Part shown: positions 1 to 9,900 of the stretch, in pieces | Position numbering within the stretch: the stretch's first letter is position 1 | Layout of the letters: each line of letters opens with the position of its first letter | Source: Methylophilus medardensis | GTDB taxonomy: Bacteria; Pseudomonadota; Gammaproteobacteria; Burkholderiales; Methylophilaceae | Assembly (NCBI RefSeq): GCF_006363915.1 | Contig: NZ_CP040946.1 | DNA: 64,000 bases | Direction: 5' to 3' (one strand) | Program-made: the position numbers and the translations under genes | Notes under the pieces: generated by a model | Database searches by the model: none | Told to the model about the DNA's origin: nothing | What the model saw: the letters and a program-made list of their open reading frames with translations, nothing else

Positions 1-108
1 CCACGTACCCCGCTGATCGAACGCGCACGACTAGTGAAATGGCAATGGCTGGCCATCATCTCACTTTGCATCAACCTATTACTGATTTACTTGTTACTGG
101 TCTCTTGA
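1..108 (+). CDS. C-terminal end of a membrane-anchored protein (partial)
   Basis: Frame 1 is open from the window edge to the TGA at 106-108 and encodes 35 residues. The last 20 or so are strongly hydrophobic (WLAIISLCINLLLIYLLL), so the protein ends in a C-terminal membrane anchor preceded by a basic stretch. It lies 32 bp upstream of nirD and probably shares its transcript. In many nitrate-assimilation clusters a kinase/phosphatase with a C-terminal anchor sits near nirBD, and this could be one, but too little is visible to name it. It does not look like the end of NirB. Confidence 0.5.
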   Translation, partial: PRTPLIERARLVKWQWLAIISLCINLLLIYLLLVS

Positions 109-140
109 GATCGGTATTACTGCAACAAAAGAGGAAAAAA

Positions 141-452
141 ATGAGCTGGACTAAAATCTGCCCGATGAACGAAATCCCGGTGCTGGGTGCACGCGTCGTA
201 CGCCATGGTGAGGTCGACATCGGCGTGTTTCGTACCGATGACGACCGAGTGTTTGCGCTAAACAACCGTTGCCCGCACAAGGGCGGGCCGTTGTCACAAG
301 GCATGGTCTATGGCGATAAAGTCGCCTGCCCATTACACAGCTGGAAAATCAGCTTGGTGGATGGCAAAGCTGAAGAGCCGGATGTCGGGCAGACGGCGTG
401 TTTTGCGGTGAAAATTGAAAACGGCGATGTTTATCTACAACTCAATCCTTAA
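141..452 (+). CDS. nirD: Nitrite reductase small subunit NirD (Rieske type)
   Basis: A 103-residue protein that is the small subunit of the cytoplasmic NAD(P)H-dependent assimilatory nitrite reductase, which reduces nitrite to ammonium. It carries both halves of a Rieske [2Fe-2S] site: C44-P-H46 in CPHKGG and C63-P-L-H66 in CPLHSW. Some NirD proteins have lost these ligands; here all four are kept. The ATG at 141 is chosen because GAGG lies 7 bp upstream and because the open frame further upstream overlaps the preceding gene. nasA follows 6 bp after the stop, so the two are co-transcribed. The large subunit NirB is not in the window; the usual order is nirB-nirD-nasA, so nirB must be elsewhere. 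Confidence 0.9.
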   Translation: MSWTKICPMNEIPVLGARVVRHGEVDIGVFRTDDDRVFALNNRCPHKGGPLSQGMVYGDKVACPLHSWKISLVDGKAEEPDVGQTACFAVKIENGDVYLQLNP

Positions 453-458
453 TCAAAG

Positions 459-3239
459 ATGCAAGACCATTTTATGATGCAACCGTCACCGCGCCCACCC
501 ACCTCCAGCGCCGTCTCTACTGCGCCGGTCACGTTTTATCCCACGCGCAAAGAGACGCGGAGCACTTGCTGTTATTGCGGGGTGGGCTGTGGCGTCATCA
601 TTACCAGCGAAGGTAAGCAGATCGTCGACGTGAAGGGGGATCCTGAACATCCTGCCAATGCCGGTCGCTTGTGCTCCAAAGGCGCAACGCTGCACCTGAC
701 TACCAAGCTGGATGCACGCGCGCTTTATCCCGAGCGGCGCCTCTCACGTGACTTGCCGCGCGATCGCGTGGATTGGGATACCGCGTTAGACCATGTGGTC
801 GACCGCTTTGCGGACATTATTCAAACGCATGGCCCGGATGCGGTTGCATTTTACATATCGGGCCAATTGTTAACCGAAGACTATTACGTTTTTAATAAGC
901 TGGCCAAAGGGCTCATTGGTACCAACAACGTCGATACAAATTCCCGCTTGTGCATGAGCTCTGCCGTGGCAGGCTACAAAGCCACGCTGGGTGCCGATGC
1001 GCCACCCGCCTGTTATGAGGATATCGAACAGACCAATTGTCTGTTTATTGCCGGCTCGAACACAGCGTTTGCGCATCCGGTGCTGTTCCGCCGCATTGAG
1101 GATGCCAAAGCTAAAAATCCAGCGCTCAAGGTGGTCGTGGTTGATCCGCGTCGCACCGACACCGCGCAATTTGCCGACTTACATCTGGCCATTTTGCCCG
1201 GCACCGATGTTGCCCTGTTTAATGGTTTGCTGCATGTGATGTTGTGGGAAGGTCTGCTCGATATGGCCTATATCCGCCACCATACCGAAGGCTTCGAAGC
1301 GCTCAAAGAAACCGTGCGCGAATACACGCCAAAAATGGTAGCCGATATCTGCGGCATCGGCGAAAAAGACATTATTCAGGCAGCCAAGTGGTTCGGGGCT
1401 GGCCCCACCTTGTCCCTGTATTGTATGGGGCTGAATCAATCGATCCACGGCACTGAAAAAAATGCCGCTTTGATTAACTTGCATTTAGCTACTGGCCAAA
1501 TTGGCATCCCAGGCGCAGGTCCGTTCTCTCTCACCGGCCAGCCCAATGCCATGGGGGGTCGTGAGGTCGGTGGCATGGCCAACCTGTTATCTGGTCATCG
1601 CGATTTGGCCAACGCAGCACACCGTGCCGAAGTGGCGCAGTTGTGGGGCATACCCGAGGTGCCGGCGCAGCCCGGCAAAACGGCGGTCGAAATGTTTGAA
1701 GCGCTAAAAACGGGCGAGATTAAAGCCATTTGGATTGCCTGCACCAACCCTGCGCACTCAATGCCCGATTTAAATCCAGTGCTATCTGCCTTGCAACATG
1801 CCGAACTGGTGGTGTTACAAGATGCTTTTAACAACACCGAGAGCAATGCCTATGCTGATGTGGTGTTACCAGCGACCACTTGGGGAGAAAAAGAAGGCAC
1901 GGTGACGAACTCAGAGCGTCGCATCACAAGAGTGCGCCAAGCGGTCCCCAACCCCGGTGAAACCCGCCATGACTGGGAAACCGTGGTCGACTTTGCGCAA
2001 AGACTGGAACGAAAACTTGGCAAAGCCAACTTGCTTTTTCAGTATCCCGATACAGAAAGCATTTTTAATGAACACCGTGAAACCACACGAGAGCGTGATC
2101 TCGACATTTCAGGGCTGAGCTATCACATTCTGGAAACGCAAGGTCCACAACAATGGCCTTTTAAAGCGGGGGCCACGCAAGGCCAGGCGCGTCTGTATGG
2201 CGATGGCGTGTTTCAAACTGCGAGCGGCAAGGCACAGTTTATGCGCGCCGTTTACAAAGGCACCGCAGACAAACCAGATGCCCGCCATCCATTTCACCTA
2301 CTCACTGGTCGCTTGCGGGATCAGTGGCACGGCATGAGCCGCACGGGCACCTTGGCACAGCTCTATCAACATGCCGAAGAACCTGTGGTGTCTATGCATG
2401 CCGATGATATGCAGCGCCGACAAATCAAAAATGGCGACATCGTCAACATTCGTAACAAACGTGGCAATTTGGTGATTAAGGTACAACAATCCAACGAAGT
2501 GAAACCGGCTGAACTGTTTATTCCGATGCACTGGGGAAGCCAGCACATGCAAGGCTTAGGCGTGAATGCACTGATGCCCTCAGCCTTTGATAAAAACTCC
2601 AAGCAACCAGAGCTCAAACACACTGCGGTCAATGTTGAAAAACTCCAGTTGCCTTGGCAAATGACGGTGATGCGCAAGTGTAATCAGCCCCATTTAATGG
2701 CTGACATCCGCCCGATGCTGGCAAAATTTGACTATGCCACCCTTGGCTTGTATGGACGTGGCGATGGCATGCTCATCTTACGCGTCGCCCATAAAACGGC
2801 ACCGGACGCGTCGCTGATTGCCACGCTCGACGGCTTGCTGGGCATGGTAGAAGGTGCGCCTATGTTGCAGCTGGATGACGTGAAACGCGGCATCAGCAAA
2901 CGTATTTTGGTTGAAGCCGCACAAGTGACCGGCGTCAGATTGATTGGTGAAACACTGGCCGCCGAGTGGCTGAAACAAGTCATGGTTGAGGGTGCATTTA
3001 CCGACGCCGTGCGCAAATGGGCCTTAGCGCCGCTGGCTGCACCGCCCACCGGGCAAAAAACGCGCGGAAAAATTGTGTGCAATTGCCTAGATGTGTCTGA
3101 AAATGAAATTATCGACACCTGTCAGATGGGCGCCGATCTAGCAACTTTGCAGGCAAAGCTCAAGTGCGGCACCAGTTGCGGTTCATGCAAGCCCGAGTTG
3201 CTTCGATTGGTCAACCAATATGGAAAAAATCATGGTTAA
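459..3239 (+). CDS. nasA: Assimilatory nitrate reductase catalytic subunit
   Basis: A 926-residue molybdopterin oxidoreductase that reduces nitrate to nitrite in the cytoplasm. The N terminus holds a [4Fe-4S] site with the spacing C37-x2-C40-x3-C44-x27-C72. The molybdopterin domains follow (SRLCMSSAV near residue 163, GQPNAMGGREVGG near 360) with a C-terminal molydopterin dinucleotide-binding domain around 600-720. The last 60 residues are a BFD-like [2Fe-2S] domain with CNCLD and CGTSCGSCKPE, as in NasA proteins that take electrons through a fused ferredoxin-like module. The ATG at 459 has no clear ribosome site; the ATGs at 474 and 477 are alternatives. With nirD it forms the nitrate-to-ammonium branch of an operon. 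Confidence 0.93.
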   Translation: MQDHFMMQPSPRPPTSSAVSTAPVTFYPTRKETRSTCCYCGVGCGVIITSEGKQIVDVKGDPEHPANAGRLCSKGATLHLTTKLDARALYPERRLSRDLPRDRVDWDTALDHVVDRFADIIQTHGPDAVAFYISGQLLTEDYYVFNKLAKGLIGTNNVDTNSRLCMSSAVAGYKATLGADAPPACYEDIEQTNCLFIAGSNTAFAHPVLFRRIEDAKAKNPALKVVVVDPRRTDTAQFADLHLAILPGTDVALFNGLLHVMLWEGLLDMAYIRHHTEGFEALKETVREYTPKMVADICGIGEKDIIQAAKWFGAGPTLSLYCMGLNQSIHGTEKNAALINLHLATGQIGIPGAGPFSLTGQPNAMGGREVGGMANLLSGHRDLANAAHRAEVAQLWGIPEVPAQPGKTAVEMFEALKTGEIKAIWIACTNPAHSMPDLNPVLSALQHAELVVLQDAFNNTESNAYADVVLPATTWGEKEGTVTNSERRITRVRQAVPNPGETRHDWETVVDFAQRLERKLGKANLLFQYPDTESIFNEHRETTRERDLDISGLSYHILETQGPQQWPFKAGATQGQARLYGDGVFQTASGKAQFMRAVYKGTADKPDARHPFHLLTGRLRDQWHGMSRTGTLAQLYQHAEEPVVSMHADDMQRRQIKNGDIVNIRNKRGNLVIKVQQSNEVKPAELFIPMHWGSQHMQGLGVNALMPSAFDKNSKQPELKHTAVNVEKLQLPWQMTVMRKCNQPHLMADIRPMLAKFDYATLGLYGRGDGMLILRVAHKTAPDASLIATLDGLLGMVEGAPMLQLDDVKRGISKRILVEAAQVTGVRLIGETLAAEWLKQVMVEGAFTDAVRKWALAPLAAPPTGQKTRGKIVCNCLDVSENEIIDTCQMGADLATLQAKLKCGTSCGSCKPELLRLVNQYGKNHG

Positions 3240-3430
3240 ACGGCGCTCGCCAGTCAACCAAACAACTAGTTAAGCCGCCTCGCTAATGATGAGCTCGAAA
3301 AAAATCAATTGAATCAAACATCACTGACTAGCTATTGTGATTGCGTGGCTGAGGATTTAAGCGGCGTGGTAGTTGCAACGGGTAGGCGCACGCGGCAGCT
3401 TGCCAGCGCCATTTCAATGCCGCGGATAAG

Positions 3431-3742
3431 TTACGATGGATTCAGTGCGCGCAATACCGATTGCAATACGCCGGGAAACTTCTGCTCAATCTCACCCACT
3501 CTGAGCGCATTCATATGCTCAGTGCCCTCAATCAGCGTCTCCACCAAGCCTGCCGCACGCAGAATTTTAAAGTGATGCGACATACTGGATTTAGGACGGT
3601 TTAAGTCTAGTTCACCGCAGGTCATCTTACGCCCTGCCTGTGCCAAGCGCCCGACGATTTCCAAACGCGTTGGATCTGACAGCGCGTACATAATGTCTGT
3701 TAATTCAACCTGATCCAAACTGGGATGTTTAATTTGTCGCAT
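3431..3742 (-). CDS. ArsR-family winged-helix repressor
   Basis: A 103-residue ArsR/SmtB-type regulator. The core reads YALSDPTRLEIVGRLAQAG, followed by the recognition helix region PKSSMSHHFKILRAAGLVE, typical of the family. No metal-binding ELCVCDL motif is present; the only cysteine is in MTCGELDL, so a thiol- or electrophile-sensing mode is more likely than classical metal sensing (inference). It is divergent from the ene-reductase gene at 3856, and a perfect inverted repeat lies between them, so it probably represses itself and its neighbour. Ene-reductases next to a redox- or quinone-sensing ArsR protein are known in several proteobacteria. Confidence 0.85.
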   Translation of the reverse strand: MRQIKHPSLDQVELTDIMYALSDPTRLEIVGRLAQAGRKMTCGELDLNRPKSSMSHHFKILRAAGLVETLIEGTEHMNALRVGEIEQKFPGVLQSVLRALNPS

Positions 3743-3772
3743 GGTTAAAATTTAACATAGCTGTTGATATTA

Positions 3773-3804
3773 TTCTATAGTTCGATTATATTCGAACTAT
3801 AGAA
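3773..3804. promoter_or_regulatory. Inverted-repeat operator between arsR-like and ene-reductase genes
   Basis: The arms TTCTATAGTTCGA (3773-3785) and TCGAACTATAGAA (3792-3804) are a perfect 13-bp inverted repeat around a 6-bp spacer. The site sits 30 bp upstream of the repressor start and 51 bp upstream of the ene-reductase start, where a dimeric ArsR protein would block both promoters. Confidence 0.75.
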
Positions 3805-3855
3805 GTTAACAAGCACAAGCCCTGCTTTTATGATCAACTGAATGAAAGGAACACC

Positions 3856-4962
3856 ATGGCAGATTTATTTTCAAGCTACACACTGAAAGACGTCACCCTC
3901 AGAAACCGGATTGCTGTGCCGCCAATGTGCCAATATATGGCCGAAGACGGTCTCGCCAATGATTGGCATAGGGCCCATTACGCCACATTGGCCCGCGGCG
4001 GTAGCGGATTGGTGATTGTCGAGGCCACCGGCGTAGCCCCAGAGGGTCGCATCACTCCGGGTTGCTTAGGCCTGTGGAATGACACCCAAGCAGAAAAACT
4101 GCGCGAGATTGCGGCTGCCATCAAAGCTACCGGTGCGGTGCCTGGCATTCAGATCGCCCATGCCGGGCGCAAAGCCAGCGCTAACAAACCGTGGGAAGGC
4201 GATGACCACCTGCCGGAAAACGATCCGCGTGCTTGGCAACCGATTGCCCCCTCTGCGATTGCCTTCGGGGGCGACTTGCCAAGAGTCCCCAAAGAGATGA
4301 GCATCGCCGATATTCAGCGTGTAAAAAACGATTTTGTCGCCGCTGCAAAACGAGCACTGGCAGCAGGTTTTGAGTGGCTCGAAATCCACTTTGCGCATGG
4401 TTACTTGGGGCAAAGCTTTACCTCGGCGCATTCGAATCAGCGCACCGATCAATATGGGGGCAGCGTTGAAAACCGTTCGCGCTTCACCCTCGAAACGCTA
4501 GAGGCCATCCGCGAAGTTTGGCCTGAGCACCTGCCGCTCACCGCACGTTTTGGCGTGATTGAATATGATGGCAACGATGAAGCGACCTTGAGTGAATCTA
4601 TTGAGTTAGTAAAAGCCTGGCGCGCACGTGGCTTGGATATGCTGAGCGTCAGCGTCGGTTTTACTATTCCGGAGACCAACATTCCATGGGGTCCCGCCTT
4701 TTTGGCGCCTATCGCGCAACGCGTGCGGCTCGAAGCCGACATCCCAGTGTCCTCTGCTTGGGGCTTTGGTGCACCGACGCTGGCAGATAATGCGATCAGA
4801 CAAGCAAAACTAGACCTCGCCATGATCGGCCGTGCACACCTCGAAAACCCGCATTGGCCCTACTTTGCAGCAAAAGCGCTACATCAAGAAAACCCTGCTT
4901 GGGTATTACCAGCGCCCTACGCACACTGGCTAGCCAGATACAGAAGCCCGACAGAAGCGTAA
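3856..4962 (+). CDS. Old yellow enzyme family ene-reductase (XenA/YqjM class)
   Basis: A 368-residue FMN-dependent NAD(P)H:flavin oxidoreductase that reduces activated C=C bonds and nitro groups of electrophiles. The class is set by PPMCQYMAE with the cysteine at residue 25, the position of the redox-tuning Cys of XenA and YqjM. The substrate-binding histidines lie in QIAHAGRKAS and in the HFAHGYLGQSF region. SENRSRF-type (here VENRSRFTLE) and IGRAHLENP motifs complete the TIM barrel. AAAGGA at 3844 supports the ATG at 3856. It is probably induced by electrophiles through the divergent ArsR-like repressor, and it ends at a strong hairpin terminator. Confidence 0.9.
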   Translation: MADLFSSYTLKDVTLRNRIAVPPMCQYMAEDGLANDWHRAHYATLARGGSGLVIVEATGVAPEGRITPGCLGLWNDTQAEKLREIAAAIKATGAVPGIQIAHAGRKASANKPWEGDDHLPENDPRAWQPIAPSAIAFGGDLPRVPKEMSIADIQRVKNDFVAAAKRALAAGFEWLEIHFAHGYLGQSFTSAHSNQRTDQYGGSVENRSRFTLETLEAIREVWPEHLPLTARFGVIEYDGNDEATLSESIELVKAWRARGLDMLSVSVGFTIPETNIPWGPAFLAPIAQRVRLEADIPVSSAWGFGAPTLADNAIRQAKLDLAMIGRAHLENPHWPYFAAKALHQENPAWVLPAPYAHWLARYRSPTEA

Positions 4963-4980
4963 TGCTACATGCCCCAATAA

Positions 4981-5010
4981 AATAAACCTGCCTCTTGGGC
5001 AGGTTTATTT
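4981..5010. terminator. Bidirectional hairpin terminator after the ene-reductase gene
   Basis: AATAAACCTGCC (4981-4992) pairs with GGCAGGTTTATT (4998-5009) around the loop TCTTG, with T/A tracts on both sides. Before the transposon inserted, this was probably also the terminator of amt, which points toward it from the far side of the island. Confidence 0.8.
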
Positions 5011-5051
5011 ATGTAAACAGCAAATGCGCTGCTTAAGGAATATTGGTTATA

Positions 5052-5137
5052 GATAATTAAGTCCGTCGGAAATGATCTCGTAACCCATTGATTTAGTTAT
5101 ACTAATAATTAAGAAAAACTATATTAAAGTAGGTCGG
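5052..5137. repeat. Left-end TnsB-type binding repeats
   Basis: Two inward-facing copies are visible: GATAATTAAGTCCGTCGG at 5052-5069 and ATATTAAAGTAGGTCGG at 5121-5137. They are the reverse complement of the right-end repeats. The 69-bp spacing is open, like the spaced sites of a Tn7 left end. The rest of 5138-5249 holds no gene. Confidence 0.75.
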
Positions 5138-5249
5138 ACAATTTAAGCTTTATTTGCTCAAAACTAGCTCTACTAAGCGGTGATATTTTTTTAAAGAATA
5201 TTGTTATATTCTCAACATCTGATTAGAAATAGCCTTTCTCTGAGAGTAC

Positions 5250-6956
5250 TTAACCGATTAGTGGAAGTGTACGTTTTGAACCCACGACAAAAAGTAATGA
5301 CTTGGCTCTCGTTATCCCAACATACAGTAACTCCTGATAACCGACATCTATAATTTCATCACCTAACCACAAAATCACAACAGGTGCTTCTAGCCCTTTG
5401 AAACGAGCAACGGTATCTACAAGTATGGCGTTTTTTCGACCAACTGTACCTTCACTCCACTCAGTGCTTGGCGTTAATTTGTGAGCTTTTAGCAATTCGT
5501 ATAAGTAGTTTTTTGGTTGTTTTGCCAATAGAACCACGATGTCTTCTGGACGAACACCTTGAGATAGAAGTCCAATAATAATCCTGGAGATTTCATTCGC
5601 TTGAGATGAATCGCTCTCTACAGAAATACGTTTTATTTCTTGACCATTCAAATCAGGTTCATCCACATCTTCACCAGAGTAATATGCGTAGCCACACCGA
5701 TGAATTTGCGCTGTATTGCGGCAATTAGCTGCCAAGTAAAATGGCTCATCTGTAATAGGGAGCTCAGCGGGTCTTCGGTATAGTGACTGATTCTCATCTA
5801 AAAAAATATAAAGATGACCCGCGTCATAATTTTTTAATAAGCCATCCATGGCTAGCCAATAGTCGCTGCTGAAGTCTTGTGCCTCATCGATTAGTAACGC
5901 ATCAAATTTTTCATCCAAAATTTCGTTCGAGAGAGCTAAAGCAAATGGCATCTGAAATTCATATTTATGTTTATCGCTGTTTCCGGGGTATGCATCTGAT
6001 GCCTCTTGGCGAAGATTGCGATTATGAAGCTTTTGAACCTTTTGCATTCGAAGCTCGCAAAGCTGATGAAAGCTCATTGCAGAAATGTTCTGGGTATCGC
6101 CCAACCCCCTTGAAATAGCGTCGGCTAGAGGCCGGTTATAGCAAAGCAAGAGAACATCTAATCCTTGTGCTGCCAACTGTCGTGCTTTCTCCACAGCAAT
6201 CAGTGTTTTACCAGTACCCGCACCACCGGAAATAATGGCTTTTTTTCTACCTCCGATTGTTCTTAGAATCTTAGATTGCCCTGCAGTAAGTCTTATCCGA
6301 GTTTGCTCAGCATCGTCGAGGTATGACTTAAGTGCAGGCAGTACTTCAGACGAACCGCAGAGGATTCTCTGAACAAGTTCAACTCCCTGATTACCTAGTG
6401 GCTGATCCTCCCCACTACGCCAGAAACCATAAACGCGAGAGATCCATGCGCTTAACGCCTGCATGTCCTTATCAATCCCAACAAACTCGATTCTTCTCTC
6501 TGGTGAAAGGAGTGGGCGAGCATCATGCACATCTGGTAGCATAACTGCGTGACCCAAGGTAAAGCGCTTTCCTCGCCAATCTTTCCATAACGTGCTGCCT
6601 ACCAGCTGATCCTTTATAGAGTGACGCTCTTTGGAAGCCTGACGGAATGGATCTTTGATCTTATTGCGGTTGTGATGACGGTCGATTGAATGCCAGCTTC
6701 CTGTCTCAGCATCAAAGGCAACACCACCACCTTTAACCTCTATTGTTAGAATACCTGCATTTGGAGAAATGACCGTGAAGTCTGCCTCACCTTCTCTCAA
6801 TCGACCGTGGTCATCTCGGTAAATCCACCCTACAGAATGAATTACCAACACATCATCTGGGAGCTGCTCTCTGCAAGCTCGGTAAAACTTTGCTTCGGCC
6901 TTCGACTGTATATTTCTAAGCTGCTCATCAGTCATCCCAGGAATCATTCTTGCCAT
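5250..6956 (-). CDS. NERD-domain nuclease/helicase, fourth gene of the mcrBC operon
   Basis: A 568-residue protein. Residues about 20-130 form a NERD (nuclease-related) domain with the predicted catalytic pattern EGEADF (D59) and IEVKGG (E73, K75). Residues 230-560 form a UvrD/DUF2075-like superfamily 1 ATPase: Walker A GGAGTGKT near 244, Walker B ALLIDEAQDF near 355, and VGITRAKSLLFVVG near 548, the UvrD-type motif VI. It starts 1 bp after the stop of the sacsin-like gene, with AGGA upstream inside that gene, so translation is coupled. NERD-helicases recur in defence islands. Its role here is probably DNA processing with McrBC and the sacsin-like ATPase, by inference from the operon. Confidence 0.8.
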   Translation of the reverse strand: MARMIPGMTDEQLRNIQSKAEAKFYRACREQLPDDVLVIHSVGWIYRDDHGRLREGEADFTVISPNAGILTIEVKGGGVAFDAETGSWHSIDRHHNRNKIKDPFRQASKERHSIKDQLVGSTLWKDWRGKRFTLGHAVMLPDVHDARPLLSPERRIEFVGIDKDMQALSAWISRVYGFWRSGEDQPLGNQGVELVQRILCGSSEVLPALKSYLDDAEQTRIRLTAGQSKILRTIGGRKKAIISGGAGTGKTLIAVEKARQLAAQGLDVLLLCYNRPLADAISRGLGDTQNISAMSFHQLCELRMQKVQKLHNRNLRQEASDAYPGNSDKHKYEFQMPFALALSNEILDEKFDALLIDEAQDFSSDYWLAMDGLLKNYDAGHLYIFLDENQSLYRRPAELPITDEPFYLAANCRNTAQIHRCGYAYYSGEDVDEPDLNGQEIKRISVESDSSQANEISRIIIGLLSQGVRPEDIVVLLAKQPKNYLYELLKAHKLTPSTEWSEGTVGRKNAILVDTVARFKGLEAPVVILWLGDEIIDVGYQELLYVGITRAKSLLFVVGSKRTLPLIG

Positions 6957-6957
6957 A

Positions 6958-9900
6958 TCAGTCCTCGCTCACAGTCATTGTTGCAGGACTGAACATTTTT
7001 GTCTCTACTCTTTTGTCTTCAAATTCAAGTCGCAACTTTGTAAGCACCCCAGTACCTATGACTTCAAGAATTTTGGCTTTTCCAAATTCAGGATTAGTCA
7101 CGTATAGGCCAGCTGCAGGACTCATCGATTTATTTGTATTTCGGTTAGCAACGTCTTGCCAGCCGCGATCGAAACGGAATTGATCCGCTTTTCCGAATGG
7201 ATTTTGCACTAACCATAGACGGCGGCGACCCTCATCTTGTGCGTACTCGACAACGCAGAGCCAATAGCGCTCACCATGATGGATGGCTGTACGCAGTTCT
7301 GTTGGAGTCAGCGCTACCCCTTCTTCCGTCCATGCTCCACTTTGACCCTTGATTTCGATATATTCTTGGCTCCCATTGAATGCTTCAGCAAGAAAATCGA
7401 AACCTGGGTTGTTTGGTGGCATCTCTTCAACTTTTCTCCATTGATTAGCTGCATTGACAATAAAGTAATCAATTGCAGCGCGTTCAATAGCTTTTTTACG
7501 GTCAGATGATGCGGAATCTGGGGAAACTGATGGCTCATTTTTCGAAGTCGTAGGTTCCGCATAACTGAGCAAACGGCCAGATTTTGTTGTTGTTTTTTGC
7601 TTGGGATGATTTTCTTTGTGATGAGTTTGAGGCTCATAGGTTGTAGATGAATGCCTGTAGCTCCCCATACCATCAGAAGTTTTATTTTCTTGCTCGATGT
7701 CAGGGGTCACATTTTGCGATTGACTGCTTTTGATCTCATTTTTGGTTTTAGCATCATCATGTTTAGGTCTTTCCTCATGATTAGCAGCTCGGGCATTTGC
7801 AACAGCTTGACTGCCATCATCTTCTTCATGCTCAATTTTAGGCAAGCGCTCACTCCGATCGTAATTAATCGGATAATCATTTGAGCTTGAATATGCTTTC
7901 CTAGAGGCATCACCAGTAACTTCAACGGTATCGGCGTTTATGAAATTTTCATCAATTGGCTCAACAACTTCGACTTCAAGAGGTCCTCTTGATTGAAATA
8001 GAGCATCCATTTCGTCTTCAGGTAACATGGGGATGCTGTTTATTTTTAAGTACTCATTGGCGTCTTCTATGTCCTCGGCCATTAGGATGCGACCAAAGTA
8101 TCCCTCTGCACCTCTGCGACTCTTTAAAAGAAGCTTGTCTAACTCCCTGGCCACGTAGTCATGTTTTGAGCGAGTGCTTGAGTCAAGCAATATTTCTTTT
8201 TGACGTGATGCCGACTGACCTGATGTTACTTTTGACCATTCTCCCAGTGTTACTTTTAAGGAGAGCGACTCAACATCTATCACAATTGTATTGCTCAAAT
8301 CGTTGAACAGACCATTTTTAATATTTTCCTTAAAGGATGCATGACTTTGTTCGTGAATGACTCTTGCGATAGGTATAAGCATTTCCCTTAGCTTGGCTGT
8401 AAGTCGATTGTTAATTTCGCCACCGATGTCTTCTGGGACTTCAATATTGATTACATCAGAAACACGTTGTATTTCCAGAGCATTCAATAGCGTGCTCACT
8501 GATGGAATCTGCGAAGACATAACATTCAAGAAAGAAACTTCTTCCTCATCCTCAAATAGCTTGGATAGTTCTGGTCGATCGTCAGCGTAAAGATGCTCAG
8601 ATTTATCTACCATCTCGCCGCGTCTGTTAAGCAGAAGAGAATAGAAATCTAGGTCGTCCAACCAATCCGGCATATTGTCGGAGTCAATCATAGAACTCAA
8701 TCTACGATATATAAATAGCGCAAACTCTTGTCGATCAGCTTCATCCACTTCATCAATTCTCTTTAGACCCTCCAGCCAGTTCTCAATGTATAGTGCTTCT
8801 GGTACCTTTAACTTTATTACAAAGAAACCATGAAAATCTCGGAATGCCACATCCAGAGGTGGAAAAAACTTATCAAAATATTTATTTCCTGTGGATTTCC
8901 AACAGGCTTCATCAGGAACTACCCACTTTGCAGAATCGCCTCTGCCAACTCTTATAAGTCCTTCCTTTGAGAATCCAGCCTGAATGGACGCTCTTTCTTT
9001 ATCCCACAGCCTTTCTAGGTAACGATAAATTCGTGCTAATTGATCGCGATCCCTTATATCCTCAGACTTTATTTGCCGGAGGCGTTTAAAGCATGCTTCA
9101 GCATCTACCTTATAGGTAATGCCGCATGCGTCCATGAAGTCGTGATTTTGTAGTTTGGCTTCAACGAACAACACTCCATTACCAAGTACTGATCTGATTT
9201 CTTCATTATCTGCGTATGCTAAACTAAGAGTTACTTGAACATGTTTTCGAGTTGGAACGACTACCTGTCTGAGCTTAGATACAAGACTAGTTGTTGCCGA
9301 GTTCCAACTTCTCCCAGATTTATATGTATAAGTTGTTTGACTTGGATATAAATTCCAGTTGCGATCTAATGCCTCTAACGTAGCTCGACGAACGGCTGCT
9401 TTTGGTGATTGTAGCAAGGCGCTAAGTTCATCACTGCAAGCTACATTGCCAGAGTCGAACCTCGAAACCCTTGGCGTAATGTTTATGCCAATTTTTGCAA
9501 AGAAATCTCGCCACTCGGAAATATCTTGCTCCTGTTTTTCCAAACCATTGATAGTTCTAGAACTTTTCATGTAGTTAGGAGAAACGAACAAAGTTGGTGA
9601 TAACTCATCCCCTATTAGGTTTTCTAAGTCAAAAGTAGGATTAAATTCCTTACCAAGATAGAGTTCTTCGGAACGAGCAAATCGCCATGTTTCGTTCGTC
9701 TTATCCTTTGTACCTATATATATCCCTTTTGAAAGTTGAGAGATGGCTGCAGACTCCTGTTGACCATTTTCTAGTGCTGAGGCGAGGTACTGAGGGAGCT
9801 TATCTTTGATGTAGCGCACATGACCAATCAACGCAGCGTAATCTGAGCTCTTCCATGAATTGGTTGCGTGAAGCTTAAGAATGTGCGAATGAATTAGCTC

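Noticed and set aside
3309..3575. Plus-strand 88-codon frame after nasA
   Set aside because: It overlaps the ArsR gene on the other strand, which has clear family motifs; the frame shows none.
7314..7925. Minus- and plus-strand frames of 70-120 codons within the sacsin-like gene
   Set aside because: They fall in the low-complexity linker of the 1535-residue protein and have no features of their own.
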